A DNA stretch of 64,000 nucleotides. Origin: Chlorops oryzae (taxonomy: Eukaryota > Arthropoda > Insecta > Diptera > Chloropidae). Under the pieces are notes generated by a model that saw only the letters and a list, made by a program, of their open reading frames with translations, was not told the origin of the DNA and searched no databases. Location: the NCBI GenBank assembly GCA_020466095.1, contig CM035808.1, positions 81,632,779 to 81,696,778 of the forward strand, in the 5' to 3' direction. Below, in pieces: positions 1 to 11,813 of the stretch. The translations under genes were made by a program, and so were the position numbers. The stretch's first letter is position 1. Every line of letters starts with the position of its first letter.

Positions 1-120
1 ACCTTAAACTTAGTGAACTTTGAAAACTTTTTAAGCAGACGTCAAAACTTCCATGTATTTTGAGAGTTAACGAAAAGAAGTTCCCAGAGTTTACTCCTTG
101 GAGGGTTCGAATGAATACCC
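1..120. mobile_element. Short palindromic MITE, copy 1
   Basis: This 120-bp block recurs at 4,561-4,680 in the same orientation with scattered substitutions. Both copies are imperfect palindromes: a left half with GTGAACTTTGA pairs with a right half carrying the inverted motif. The window starts inside or at the edge of this copy, so its left boundary is unknown. No coding potential is seen. Confidence 0.6.
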
Positions 121-640
121 ATTTTGCGTTGTATGATTCTGGGTAGAGTATCGATGCTCGAAATAGTTTTTACCAAAAATAAAAAAATTTAGATTATCGA
201 CCATGTCACAAAAATCGATTTCAAAACCGTGTAAAAATTAAAGTCCTCCTTAATTCGTTTAGATATTGTTTTTTCTAGGGTTTACACATCTAACTTCACG
301 AGACGGGATGTTTATTTTGTCGTTTTAATTGATCGTCAAGAAAATATACAAAATATATCTAATATTTAAGAGTATACAAAAAATTCCCTAAATTTTGCCG
401 ATTTCAATAAATCTCTCCTTTTTCTCCTTTGTTAAGAATTTAATGCAACTCTAAGAGCTAGAAGAATTTGGAAATCTTATAGACTTGGGCATTTGGTAAC
501 CTTATAGTTCTCTAGAGTTCTGAGAGTAAAGTCAATAAATTTAAGCCTCAGGAAAAGAAGATTCCTTCTTCACGCATTGGAACAAACAATTTTATTATTG
601 GCATCCTTTTTTGGCAGCACGACAAGTAAGCTTCACATAC
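121..640. other. No recognised feature
   Basis: AT-rich sequence with no convincing ORF. The stretch just before the BEL/Pao gag remnant could include leader or LTR sequence of that element, but I could not define LTR ends or a primer-binding site. Confidence 0.4.
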
Positions 641-869
641 GGGGTCTCGCCTGAACAGCTACGGTACGGTAGGGTTAACCTCAACATACATGCTGTGGTA
701 TCGATTGACCGTGTCAGCACCCCATGAGATTAGAAAATAGCTAACGACCTTGCATCTCTGATTTTTGGCGTATCACTCTCGAATGGCTAACGACGTAGGA
801 TGTTCCTGCACATATAAAACAACAATGGAAAAGGAGATTGCACGACTTAACAAAAAAAAAAAAAACAGA

Positions 870-1340
870 GTGGAATTGTGGATTTCACTGCAAATACCAA
901 TAAGACGGCAAAGGCAAAGCAAACAAGACGGTTTTTTCAAGCACAAAGTAGTTTATTGGAACAATACTGGTCGCGTATTTTAGCTCAGCGATGGAAAAAT
1001 GGCAGAAGATGAACTGGAGGAGTATGATTCGTATGAAATGGCATATCGACGTCCTACTCCGCAGCCCAAGCAGTTACCGCGCATAATTTTGCCGACGTTT
1101 AATGGAAATTATCTACACTGGCTTTTTTTTAAGGATATGTTCGTGTCGATGGTAACTAAAAATGCAGCACCTAGCAACACCCAACTGTTGCAATATCTTA
1201 AAGACAGCCTTAAAAGAGAGGCGGAACATACCTTACACAATGTTACACCCCCAGATGAAAATTTTGCTGTCGCTTAGACTCTGCTTGAGGGTAAATATGG
1301 AAACAAACGTGTAATAATTTATTCCCATCTTTCAGACATC
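870..1340 (+). pseudogene. BEL/Pao-type gag remnant (DUF1759-like)
   Basis: The frame from 999 contains a LPRIILPTFNGNYLHWLFFKD stretch followed by a QLLQYLKDSLKREAEH segment. This is the typical 'P.F.G....W..F.D.F' and 'YLK..L.GEA' pattern of DUF1759 gag proteins of BEL/Pao LTR retrotransposons. A TAG at about 1,276 stands where the family has tryptophan, because the frame continues with TLLEGKYGNKR. Upstream, another frame (about 898-1,010) reads like the more N-terminal part of gag, which implies a frameshift near 990-1,010. The gag shell protein would package element RNA in cytoplasmic particles. Only the N-terminal part is present, and it is clearly dead. The downstream sequence changes to an inverted LINE by about 1,390. 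Confidence 0.7.
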
Positions 1341-1389
1341 ATGTATTTCGAAAGACTTCCCTACATTGTAGGATGCGTACGTTATTAAG

Positions 1390-3543
1390 CAAAATGTCCG
1401 GAGAAAATTTTCTTTTGAGCGTGAAATTAATATTTTGACATTTAATCTCATTTATTTTGACTCGCCATTTAGATAACCAGCTTTGGATTTCGCTCAAGTG
1501 ATCTTGGAGCTAGGAAGTTGCGAGACTTATGTCCTTGTGCCGACTAAGTACCGCTGCGTCATCAGCAAATATTAAAATATATATTTTATCGTTATTTGGA
1601 AAATATGCTGTGTACACAAGGCAAAGAAAAGGCCCAATAACACCCCCTTGGAGGACTCCCGCGTTAATTTGATAGCTTTTTGTATTAAATGAGTAATATC
1701 TTGCTTCAAACGTTCTAGGTTTTATTTATGACTCAAATATCGCGTGAAAATTAAAGAAAATTAATATTCTGATTGTGTATAGCAGTCCGTTATGCCAAAC
1801 TTTATCCAATGCTGCAGAACAGTACTCCCGAGTTTCATAGGGAAGTCTAATTTCATTTGTAATCTGATTAACCTGTTCGATAGTACCGTGTTCTTTTCCA
1901 AAACCGAATTGATCTGGAGGGATAACATTCTGCTCTTGCAGATAAGATGTTAATTTAGCTATGAGTACTTTTTCGAATAGTTTTGAGACACAAGGAAGGA
2001 GGCTGATTGGTCTACAAGAGGATGTTTGGGTAAGATCTTTTCCTGGCTTAGGCATCATTTTAATAACCGACCATTTCCAATCATTTGGGAAGCAGCTGAA
2101 TTTAATAATTGCATTTAATAAAACTGTCAAAAACTGTTCTGCTACGGATGGTATTTTTTAAAATTTTTGGAGTGACAAGATCATGCCCGGGGGCTTTTTT
2201 GCAGAAAAGTTCATTTTATATGATACAGGCAACTTCTCTTGATTTAATTTGTTTAAAAATTCTGCGCATATTTATTTATTTATTTAATTTTTGTATCCTT
2301 CAAAATGAACGTTATAAATTTATTTATACCTTACATGCTAGGAACACTGGCAACAGAGGCCTACATTATTGAGGTGCAAAACGAAAGCCATAGCCTTCTC
2401 GTCATCTGAGCGCGCCCATCCACTGTTGAGACACCGAACGGCTGTTTCACTCTGTACTGGGGTCTTCATAGAGCGGCTTGACCAACTACAAGGAACTACG
2501 ATGTGAGCCATTGGGCATAACGTTCTCGACAAAGTTGTGGGTTAAAATTTTATCTCCCTATTTAGAGTTGCTCCTAGCTTTTTTCTACTTCTTTTAGTTT
2601 TCCTTTTGGACAACTGAGAACGGAACCGCTGACATGCGCGCCTGAATCTTCGTTTTTCTGCAACGAGATTTTCAATTTCCCTATTAGAGAAAATTTTGTT
2701 TGTTCTATGTTTAGTATGAGGAGTCGAGTTTTGACTTACTGATGCAAAATAAGAGTTAAAACAGTATGGCATGATCAATGCATTCAATTTTATAGTTAGT
2801 ATGAATATGCGCACTTATGAACTTTTTGTATTTTAACCAATTTGTATCTGCGTCTGTTAAGCTGGGTGGGGGTGCAACTCCTTCTGGACATATGTCAAAA
2901 CGAATACAACCGGGAAATGATCTGAGGAGAGGTCGGTTGATGCTTTTGCGGAAAAAATCGCTCTTGCAATACCTTTAGTTATTCCGAAATCATAGAGGTC
3001 TGGAACTTTTTGGAGATCTGTTGGCCAATAAGTTGGCTGTCTGGGAGATACAAAGTCAAAAGAATTGTTTTTATTGACAATAGCCTTGTACAATTGCTGA
3101 CCCTTGGGATTGCACGTTCTGGAAACCCAAAAAGTGTGCTTTGCATTATAGTTTCCCGCTGCTCGGAACTTATCACATAATGTCTAAAAGAAGTCTAAGA
3201 AAATTTTTTCCGTTATGCTTAAACGAATTGGGCAATAAAGCGCCGATATAACCAGATTTTTACTTCTCAACTTTACGCAAAGCGTTGCTGCCTGAAGGAA
3301 ATCATAGCTGTACGAATCTAGAAGAAAATCTAGTATTCTTCTACGAATAAGTATACCCGTGGCTCCATGCGCGTTGCCATTTGGGTGATTGGTTTGATAA
3401 AACTGAAAATAAATTGTTATTTGTTAAATGTGTTTCAGAGAGAAGCGTAACGTCAACTTCTTCCTGATTTAAAAAATTCTGAACTTAAGCTTTTGCTTGG
3501 GTAACCCGTTCGAATTCCAGCCACAAATTTTTAGGACATTCAT
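1390..3543 (-). pseudogene. Jockey-clade LINE ORF2 (endonuclease + reverse transcriptase), degenerate
   Basis: Reading leftwards from an ATG at 3,543, the protein begins NVLKICGWNSNGLPKQKL, as Jockey ORF2 proteins do. The start overlaps the ORF1 stop in an ATGA arrangement (ATG 3,543-3,541, TGA 3,542-3,540). The APE-type endonuclease follows, with the LSSDHFPV signature near 2,910-2,940. Next come a linker rich in basic residues (LVAEKRRFRRACQRFR, about 2,640) and the pre-RT segment WARSDDEKA (about 2,400). RT motifs then appear, including SSCRPISLLPCVSKLFEK (about 2,000) and the catalytic FADD box at 1,558-1,569. Frameshifts and stops separate all of these, so it is inactive. The product would nick target DNA and prime reverse transcription in the nucleus. 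Confidence 0.85.
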
Positions 3544-4154
3544 ATTTTAGCCAAAAGGCCTGTCATTAATTGTGTTTGCATGTGCACGATACTGTCGAGA
3601 GAGCTTTGCATTATTTGCATAAATTGGGACAAACTTTCAGTTGAAGTAGATGTCATTATTTCAAGACTGATATTGTTGTTAGTAGGAGGACGAACAGAGG
3701 GCGCGGGCTTTAGTGCAGTTGCATAAGAAACTCCTGGAGGTACAGGGTTCAGATTAAGGTTGTTAGAGGATAATGGTACCGAAACAGTTATATTTTATGA
3801 AGGATGACGAGCTAATTCTTTTTTAATATTGATTCGCTTTTTCAGATCTTGATAAACTAGAAAACCTCTGAAATTTGCAATATGTTTCCTTCACAGTCAC
3901 TTCATTTAAATAATTACCGATCATTATTTGATTTTTTATCGCAAACTGAGCGGTGATGAAACTCGCCACATATTACACACATGGTGCACAATGTACAATA
4001 AGATTTTGTGTTTTAAAAATTTTTGACAGTGGGTACATTGTATGAGACCATTTCTTTTGTGTGGCTCTCCAACCGTTATTTTACGATGCAACAGGAATTG
4101 CGAAATGTATATCGGATAGATTTCGTTCTTTTTAAGTCTTAAGCTGTCCGGCAA
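3540..4154 (-). pseudogene. Jockey-clade LINE ORF1 (gag-like, CCHC) C-terminal part
   Basis: Located directly upstream of ORF2 on the same strand. The segment QFLLHRKITVGEPHKR followed by GLIQCTHCQKF matches the region of Jockey ORF1 just before its zinc knuckles. The knuckle cysteines are partly lost by mutation. The C-terminus ends MQTQLMTGLLAKI and stops at 3,540, overlapping the ORF2 start by four bases, which is the usual coupling of the two ORFs. The protein would bind element RNA. Stops near 3,780-3,930 break the frame. The N-terminal half is missing: sequence beyond 4,154 belongs to another LINE. Confidence 0.7.
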
Positions 4155-4990
4155 CAGATCAACATTATCTGTTACTGTTCAACTGTTACATGTAAGCAAT
4201 AGATCTCGAAGTCTGCGCAGATAATTAAAGCGAAAATTTTTTTGAATAAGAGCAATATTTGGAAAGTTTTCTTAATCATATAAATGAGTTTCATTAAGTA
4301 CGTTCACAGGGAAGATACCAATAGTGTCCAATGTAGGCTGCCAATATAGTTTGCAGAGAACAAAATCACCAAGAACGCATATATGATCATCAGCCCTTAC
4401 ATCTTTTGCAATGTGACTTATTTTATCAACATGAGCTTCAAACATATCGCAAGAGCTCTTCGGTGGGACAAAGGAGACTACTGTACATAGTAAATTACAT
4501 TGCCCTTTAAAAGAAACACCAATCTTAATCGAACGAAAGTCATTATGGGTATTCATTTAGACCTCGAACTTAGTGAACTTTGAGAACTTTGTAAACAGCC
4601 GTCAAAGCTTCCATGTGTTTTGACAGTTTACGCAAAGAAGTTCTCAGAGTTCACTCCTTCGAGAGTTCGAATGAACTCCCATAATATTTTGGAGATGAAG
4701 CGATGCAGCAACTAAATTTCGTTTAACAGCTATTAATACACCACCACCTCGCTTGCATCTAGTTGACAGTGAATCACGATCCTTCCGAAACATAACAAAA
4801 ACGTTTGTATAAAAATATTACTCTTCAGGAAATTTATTTATATCAATAATAGCTGCATCAATATGGAGTCAATTTGCAGCAATGAGTTCCCATCACTTCA
4901 ATAACATGAGCAATTGTCGTTTTTCCGTTTGCGGAATCACAACGAAAGTTTCGCACTCTTACTTCATTTGGCTAAGGACTTGACGCTAAT
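4155..4990 (-). pseudogene. Second LINE endonuclease fragment, split by a MITE
   Basis: Around 4,740-4,800 the minus strand reads RKDRDSLSTRCKRGGGVLIA, the classic N-terminal half of a LINE APE endonuclease. At 4,556-4,272 it continues with a FVPPKSSCDMFEAHVDKIS segment and DDHICVLGDFVLCKLYW, the GDFN box region with N changed to V. Between the halves lies the 120-bp MITE at 4,561-4,680. The protein style differs from the Jockey ORF2 next to it, so this is a separate, older element. Frameshifts are present throughout. Confidence 0.75.
4561..4680. mobile_element. Short palindromic MITE, copy 2
   Basis: The core 4,573-4,654 is an imperfect inverted repeat (GTGAACTTTGAGAACTT paired with AAGTTCTCAGAGTTCAC). 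The outer parts TCGAACT and AGTTCGA extend the pairing to about 4,564-4,670. It interrupts a LINE endonuclease reading frame, which shows it is a mobile insertion. Homologous to 1-120. I see no convincing target-site duplication. Confidence 0.7.
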
Positions 4991-5474
4991 ATGACTTTCA
5001 GACGAATGTCGCAATCCCGCGATTTCGGCACTTTTGAGGATTTCAGTAGAAATCCAGGAGAATTCCCATACAAATGCCTGTCAAACGAAATCCGCTCAGG
5101 CACTGGATTTCAACGAAATTCGGAAAAAACTGAATGCAACTCTGTGTTTTTCGATAAGTTTCGATTAAATGCTGGAACATTTTAGTCAAATTTTGAAAAA
5201 ACCAAAGTAAACACACAGCCAATGCCGCGAAAAGCCAAAAAAAATTCCCTTCAAACTAAAAAAAATTCCTACAATTATTTACGTTTTTCCCTACCCAAAT
5301 ATCGTTCTATACTTTTTAATAATATATCTCATGCTTATCAAATTGTATGAGGGGCCATGAATTTCGTTGGCTATAATTTTTTTGAATCTTTGAGGGTAGT
5401 ATGGAATTCCAACTTGTACAAAAGTCATTTGAAATTTGGTTTTTTTTTTTTCAAAAATAAAATCTGCATTTTTT

Positions 5475-5620
5475 TATACCCGACACACTCTGTGTCGAGG
5501 GTATATTGCGTTTGTTGGGTTGTGTGTAACACCCAGAACCAGTCGAGATAGACCATACAAAATGTATATAGAAATGATCAGCGTCACCAGGAGATTCGAT
5601 TTAGACATGTCCGTCTGTCC

Positions 5621-5678
<58 letters not shown>

Positions 5679-6382
5679 CTGTATACAGTTATCTTATCGA
5701 AGGAGTTGAGCTATCTTGACAAAATTTGGTATGCGTGCTCACGGGGACATGAGTAAGAACAAGTTCGAGAATGGACCCGATCCGATCATTTTTAGGGGTA
5801 CCTCCAGTACTAGGGTCTGTTACGAAAATCACAAAAACTGCTCTAAAATTGAAGTTTTTCAACATATTTTGATGAAATTTGATATTTGAACATGTTTAAA
5901 GGCAAGTAATACGATTTCCAAAAATTTTAAAAGTGGGCGTGGCAGAAGGGCGTTTTTCGAAAATGGTCCCCTACACCCGAACTTCAAATGGGACTTGAAC
6001 GAAAGTTGGCACTTATGCTTCTTTTGTAGCCATAAACATTCTCCCAAAAAATTTCCTGGATCGGTCCATTATTAAGGGTACCTCCAGTACTAGGGTCTGT
6101 CACAAAAATCTCAAAACTGCCTCAAAATCGGACTTTTTCCAAATATTTCAATGAAACTTAGGATTTGAGCGTATATCTAAGCCTCCGATTAGAATTCAAA
6201 AAAATTGGAAAAGTGGGCGTGGCAGAGGGGCAGTTTTCATAAAGAAATATAACAAAAGTCGGTGTATTGGGCCCCTTATGGCCTTAAACACCTCTTGATA
6301 TTAAAAATTATTTGAACACGTGTGTCTGTGTCGGGTATTCTATGGTCAGGCTCGCCTGACTATAACACCCTTACTTGTTTTT
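5475..6382 (+). mobile_element. DINE/mini-me-like non-autonomous element (Helentron type)
   Basis: The 5' end carries ATACCCGACACA (5,476-5,487), an exact inverted match of TGTGTCGGGTAT at 6,327-6,338, so there are subterminal inverted repeats. A 7-bp stem (CGACACA/TGTGTCG, 5,481-5,497) lies at the 5' end. A GTCAGGC/GCCTGAC hairpin (6,345-6,360) lies about 20 bp from the 3' end, followed by CCCTTACTTGTTTTT. Inside are a GTCT/GTCC microsatellite and two diverged copies of a unit of about 270 bp starting GGGTACCTCCAGTACTAGGG (5,796 and 6,076). This layout matches what is described for DINE-1/mini-me elements. It has no coding capacity. Confidence 0.75.
5608..5684. repeat. (GTCY)n microsatellite
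   Basis: About 19 tandem units of GTCT/GTCC. They are embedded at a fixed place in the DINE/mini-me-like element, as expected for the proto-microsatellite of that family. Confidence 0.95.
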
Positions 6383-7011
6383 CTTGCATATGTATAGCAT
6401 ACGAACAAAGAAAAACTGTTATTGTATTTCGAATACTTAACGAAAAAGTAAGTTATACAGTTTTTCAACCGAACGCATATACCATTTAACATTTTTTATT
6501 TATCAGATATTGAAGGAGATGTTTCTATTGCAGCAATGACTATTTCAAAAACCTTGTACGTATTTTCAAAAGTTAATCTTTTTGTAGTTGTTCAAGTAAA
6601 ATAAAATTATTCCATTAATAAAATGAATAGACCTGATCTTGTAGCGGAAAATAAAATAATTTTCAATAAATTCAAAAGCGCCTATACAAATACTTTTTCC
6701 ATTTTAAAATTTTTAGATTTATCGACGCTTAACGATAGCTTCTACGGAACTTTTTCACCTTTTGTCTCTGCAAGTGATTTTTGTCCAAAAAATCCCAAAA
6801 AATTTTAAGGAACGCTTGGGTTTCGATGCGAAATCCATATGCCGAAATCCCGGGATTTCGATGATTGTCGGAATGCGATATAAGAGGTTTGTAATATGTA
6901 TTGACGGCAAAGCAAGCTTAAAGCTTACCCTTTTTAGACTCAATAGGAAAGTTTTTTTTTTGAGCTTATAACATGATAAGAAATCTTTGCCAATACCAGC
7001 ATGCTAAGAGA
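6383..7011. other. No recognised feature
   Basis: AT-rich sequence with short ORFs only. No domain, repeat or promoter that I can support. Confidence 0.4.
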
Positions 7012-7973
7012 CATATGGGCATTTCCAGGTAATCGTACGCGGAATTCGTACGCAAATAGAGTTGAATAGATTTTACAAAAATTGGAGTGACTCCAAGAAA
7101 ATGGTGTCGATATGTTCCACTCAGAGAGTTTATCATTTGATTATATACCAATAAAAAATATTTTTTCGATTCAAAAAACAATATATTTATATTTATTTTT
7201 ACGGAATTATTCGGCGTTAAGTTTTCGCTGCCACCCAACCCTGTCATATACTTATTTAACTCTTATTTTTCCCTTGAATGAATACCCAGCTCATTTGTTG
7301 CTCATTCTAAGCTCATCTCTTGTTGCCTCGTAAGTAATGAATTTTAGACATATGATAAAAAAAAAAATATAAAAAAACAAATTTCAATTGGGCTCTCAAC
7401 AAATCGTACCATTTTTAGTACTTACGATATCGTACGTGACCAACTTGCTTGGCTTATAAATTTTTTGTTTTACGAAATTAAAAAAAAAATTTTTTAAATC
7501 TATTATTTGCCCGATGGCCTTGATTTGGAAATTAATTTTCGTTCACCTGCGACCGACAAATAACAAATGAGGAAGAAAAACAACATTTTTGATCATCGTA
7601 CGTGACATTAGAATAGCATCCACGGAATTAAAAAAAAAAAACACCGCTAATCGAACTCCTTATTTTCTCTTTGCTCATGAATCTACTTAATTGTTGTTGT
7701 AACAATAATTTGAGAGTAGAAATGCAATGTTACAAATAGCTGAAGTGAGTCGTTTGAAGAGAGGAAGTAGTTGATCAAAACTGCTTAAAATGAATCAACG
7801 AGACAATTGACTTTAAGCCGTTATATTTTTTCTTTCAAATTTTAATAGGCTGGAAATGCTTCCAGATAATTAAATTTTAGTATTTTTGCCTTCCATAGCC
7901 AGTGTTGGAAAAAAATTTCGAGCACTTTTATTTTTTCAGTCGTGGTTGACATATTCATGGAAATGCCCATATG
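7012..7973. mobile_element. 962-bp TIR element, CATATGGGCATTTCCA ends
   Basis: A perfect 16-bp terminal inverted repeat bounds the block: CATATGGGCATTTCCA at 7,012-7,027 and its inverse at 7,958-7,973. The inside repeats the motif CGTACG four times (for example at about 7,036, 7,048, 7,432 and 7,600). It has no transposase, so it is non-autonomous. Two shorter elements with the same TIR core occur at 37,195-37,409 and 46,321-46,530. Confidence 0.65.
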
Positions 7974-7989
7974 AGATGATGTCATCTTT

Positions 7990-8861
7990 AGTAACATTAA
8001 GCTGAAAAAACGATAAATGCGAACCACTTCTTTCGAGCTATTACATTGAGCTCAAAAGTCAAGTTGGAGCTAACAAAAATTTCATCAGTGTTTTTTGCGC
8101 GTTTCCTGCTCACTACTTCGTTCCACGCAGAGTGTTCCGTATCATTTGCATTTACTACAGGGAGAGTGCGATTATAAGAATTTAAATCAGCATTAGCAAT
8201 TGAACCATTCCTAAGAGAGTTATGCGACGAAGCAGCTTGAGAGCAAGAGACACTTCTAAGACGAGCAGAATCCGACGACAGCGTGGGAGTGATCGTACTC
8301 TTGTGAACAGTGAAGTTAGAGGCAGCAATCGAGCGACTGCTTATTGCAATACTGGTTGTTGCATTGCTTTTTGAAAATACACTCGATACGCGCAACGGGT
8401 CGATGACCCTTGATATAGATCGCTTTAGAATAATACTGCTCTTAGGAGAGCGAGTATTCAAGAATGCTGAGAGTCGCGGCGAGCTAACAACATCTTTAGT
8501 AAGCAGCTTTTGATTTTTTTCAGAATTTACTAAGATACCTTGCTCAGTGCATTCATCAATAACATTAGAAAATTTAAGATTGACTTTTTTTTGGATCATT
8601 TGCAAAATGTTCAATATTTTCGGCAGTATGACATGAGACTTTTAGACAATAATTATAGTTTTAAAAAATGTTATTTGGATTCTTTAAGCCATCAAGTAAA
8701 TGCTCGTCTAGTTGATAACAAGACGAATGCACAAACTTTTTACACTTTAAATCGCACTCCGCACGATTACAAAGTACGCAGACAGATGTCATTTCTAACA
8801 ACCGAGTTAACTCTCTAACCGTTTTTTTTAAAAAGTGCATTGAAGTCGACAATAATTTCAA
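7990..8861 (-). pseudogene. LINE ORF1 N-terminal part with PHD-like zinc finger
   Basis: The minus strand from 8,861 reads TSVCVLCNRAECDLKCKKFVH followed by SSCYQ, a C-x2-C...C...H-x2-C pattern like the PHD-type fingers at the N-terminus of CR1/Jockey-group ORF1 proteins. After a stop and frameshift near 8,615-8,660, a long serine-rich linker follows (about 8,560-8,110). It ends in AWNEVVSRKRAKN, resembling the 'W..VV.R.R.K' segment of such proteins. The downstream half is absent: the TIR element begins at 7,973. The role would be RNA binding in the LINE ribonucleoprotein. Inactive. Confidence 0.6.
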
Positions 8862-8939
8862 TCCGTTGAAGTTGAAGTGTTCTGATTAAGAATCTTAGCT
8901 TAGTTTTAGTTTGCATTTAGAAATACCAGCCCTAGATGC

Positions 8940-11375
8940 AAAAACGTTTTGACCGTTTGCAGACGGTCAATACGGTTTAAGGTAAAAAAAATTAAGGTGT
9001 AAGATTTTCATGTTGAACATATGGTATTTTTTTATTTCTTTTCGAATTAATACAAAAATAAGTGTAAAATGCTAGAGAAAACAAAACAGCTCTTCGATTA
9101 AGTAAATGGCCAATTCAAAAAGGTTCTTAAAATTAAGTTTTTTTGGTGTGAAAGGCCAAAAAACAATTTTTATTTGGCGTCAAGCACAAATTCATATGAC
9201 ATTTAATGCAATATATTTGTGTGTCCGATGCTTTGCAATGCTTGCATCTTTTCTTCCCCGATTTATCAGACATTCTTGGAATGTGTCCAGTATTGTCAAA
9301 TTTGACTTCGTCTGGTGGTCTGGCACACTTTTTCCCTGGATTTATTGGCGGTTGAAAGGCAGTTGTTGATGGCCTTCCCACTTTTTTTTAAGGGAAAAAT
9401 TGCAAAGCCCAAATGCTACTTGCTCACGAAAGTCTGGGAATTTAATCTTGTTGTCTGGTTGTATGCGATGGTACAGAATGTATGCATTTGTTACGGTCAT
9501 ATCCAGAAAGTGGTAAAATATACGATTCATTGGGTTACGTGTCTTTAGACGAATATGATATCGTCCCATCAAACCATCCATCATATCCACTCCACCCATA
9601 TGACTGTTATATTCTTTTATTATTTGTGGGCAATCTACTTTGATATATTCTTTTTGTTTGCGATCGTAACGAGCAGTTTTGCTTGGCTGTGTTGGAGGGC
9701 TATTCTTTTAAAACGGCAAAATCCCAACATATTTTGATGCAAGTCTAACTGCTCGGTTGTCCTTCCATAACACAGTTGATATGTCTATACCATATGCCGT
9801 TCCAACAAACTCAACAGCATATCCTCTGTCAGCTTTTTTAAACTCCTCGTGTTTTTCATTGGGCAACTTAGAATTAGGAATCCTATTAGAACGAATGGTG
9901 CCCAAACTGAAAATTCCTTTTGCACGTAAATATATCAGAAGAGGTAAAGAGGTATAAAAGTTGTCGAAATAAACAACATGGTTGCAAAAATCAGGAACTG
10001 TGTCAGTGAGACGAACGACTACATTCGATGTGGAACCAAGGTCTGGTGCTCCTGGTAGGACAGTGTTGTCGCCAGCTCCAATAAATATTTCGAATCTGTA
10101 TGAATAACCGAAAGTATCCCACAAAACAAACAATTTTATGCCCCACTTATGAGGTTTGTTCGGCATATACTGCCGTAAATGGTGCTTTATCTTTGTTGCA
10201 CACATTTGCTCGTCGACACAAATGCGTGCTGTTTTTGGTACAGAATCAACCTGTTTATTGAAAAGAGTCGAAATATATCTGACACGGTGTAAAGGGTCAT
10301 AGCCATCTGCTCCTCTCTTAATACGTTTTTCTTCATCAGCAAAAGATAAATAACGTTTGATTTTCTCAAATTGTCTGCATGACATCGTGCTTCGTATTGG
10401 TTCAAACGCGTTTTTACTTTAATAGCTTTCCATATTTGGGTACCGATACAGCGACATATACAGCAGAACGCCAATAAACTTATAAATTTCAACGTCAGAA
10501 ACTGCAAATGGGGTATTAATTTTTTCTTGACGAGCAGCACGGTTTGATTCCTCGACAATCACGTTTACTATCTCCGGCGTTAAAAAGTATTGAAAACATT
10601 CAAATGGTGTTTCCAAACTTCTTATAGACGATGGCAAAGAACTATTGCCACGAAACGCTACTTCATTGACATGAAGTTGTAATAACTTTTTTTCCACACA
10701 ATTTGTGTGGATTCTTTTGATTTTATCCCAATTTCCTTTAAATGGTTTCCGTTAAAACCACCAGAGGAAGGAGTTGAGGTGGGACCATCAATTTCAATTT
10801 CTGGTAATGGAGATCGCAGTCGCTTGGATGGCTTGAGAGATGCTGCTTTTGATGTTGAAGGAGCTTGTTCTTCTGATAAAAAAAAATCAAACTTCGTTAT
10901 ACAGGTCAATATAGCTTGTCAGAAAAGTACCTTGTTCAATAGAGCTGATATTTAAAGAAATATTTTGAGTACCCCAGAATGCAGAACTTGTATCGCAACG
11001 TTCCATATGATTTAAGCACTGAGATATGGCGCGATTAGTATTCTCGCCCCATTCAATAAAGTCCTCAGGTTGAAAATCTGGATCGGAGAGGTCGTCGTTA
11101 GCGTCAAAATCATCATCACTTATTTCATCATTAACAGGCAACATATATTCTTCAATATCTTCATCGGACATCTTAGACACCTTAGATTTTCTACGATTGT
11201 CTTCTGGAGTCTTCATTTTATTCAAATTGTTTTCTTTGCTTTCCATTTCTTCTAAAACATAGTCAAAAATTCGATATGTCAATCAAAGAAATCCGAAAAG
11301 CCTCCGACAATGGCACGCACTTGGTTAGTTCAAATTTGGCTTTAACCGTTATGTCCGTCTACAAACGGTCATGGA
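8940..11375 (-). mobile_element. piggyBac-like element 1
   Basis: The ends share an inverted motif: GACCGTTTGCAGACGGTC at 8,951-8,968 reads inward, and at 11,372-11,341 the minus strand reads GACCGTTTGTAGACGG followed by ACATAACGG. The motif is itself palindromic. A degenerate transposase fills the inside. I cannot find an intact TTAA target duplication at the outer edges. A third copy of the end motif lies at 11,706-11,737. Confidence 0.65.
9133..11246 (-). pseudogene. piggyBac-type transposase (DDE_Tnp_1_7), broken
   Basis: A plausible ATG lies at 11,246. The N-terminus is acidic (DIEEYMLPVNDEISDDDFDA), as in the family. The DDE_Tnp_1_7 core runs from about 10,697 to 9,400, with PFECFQYFLTPEIVNVIVEE, then the first catalytic region ICVDEQMCATKI (about 10,215). 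The second is VVYFDNFYTSL (about 9,975) and the third MGGVDMMDGLMGRYHI (about 9,595). A cysteine-rich C-terminal finger (CKHCKASDTQIYCIKCHMNLC, about 9,240) matches the domain that binds the TIRs. The frame is broken near 10,900, 10,680, 10,400, 9,700 and 9,380, so it is a pseudogene. The enzyme would cut and paste the element at TTAA sites in the nucleus. Confidence 0.85.
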
Positions 11376-11705
11376 AAAATTCTCCGAATATATAATTTTT
11401 CGTTTTTTAATTTGAAATAGAAACATTTATTATGATAACAAATAAGATTTTATATTTACCATAAATTTTTGAAGTCCTTAAATAAATTAATAATGCTCAA
11501 AACAAATTCCTTAAAAATCACTTTTTTCACAAGAATTAATTTCACTTTTCGCACTGACCACCAACAGTCTACTAACGTTTCTACTAAAAATATGCAGTAA
11601 TAAGATCATGTGGGTTTGACAACACAAAGCACGCGTTCGGTAGAAACCGCTAAAACGGTTTTTCTTATTCTTTTCTTATTGAAATTGTAAATAAAAGCAA
11701 ACAAA

Positions 11706-11737
11706 GACCGTCTACAGACGGTTATAACGGTTAGAGG
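11706..11737. repeat. Orphan end of piggyBac-like element 1 family
   Basis: The sequence GACCGTCTACAGACGG followed by TTATAACGGTTAG matches the left terminus at 8,951 in the same orientation. Together with the inverted copy at 11,341-11,372 it bounds a block of about 395 bp with no coding capacity, which may be a MITE of the same family. Confidence 0.5.
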
Positions 11738-11813
11738 CTCAAGACACAGTCAGAGGAACACTTAGTGTTGGGAGTCAACAAAAAAAAAAATTTAAAATAA
11801 ATGAAGGGATTCA

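Noticed and set aside
4991..5185. 64-codon plus ORF (FRRMSQSRDFGTFEDFSR...)
   Set aside because: No family match that I recognise and no supporting signal; similar phrases near 6,830 suggest shared repeat sequence and not a gene.
5436..5756. ORF with a run of SVCLSVCL repeats
   Set aside because: It is the (GTCY)n microsatellite read as protein; no coding signal.
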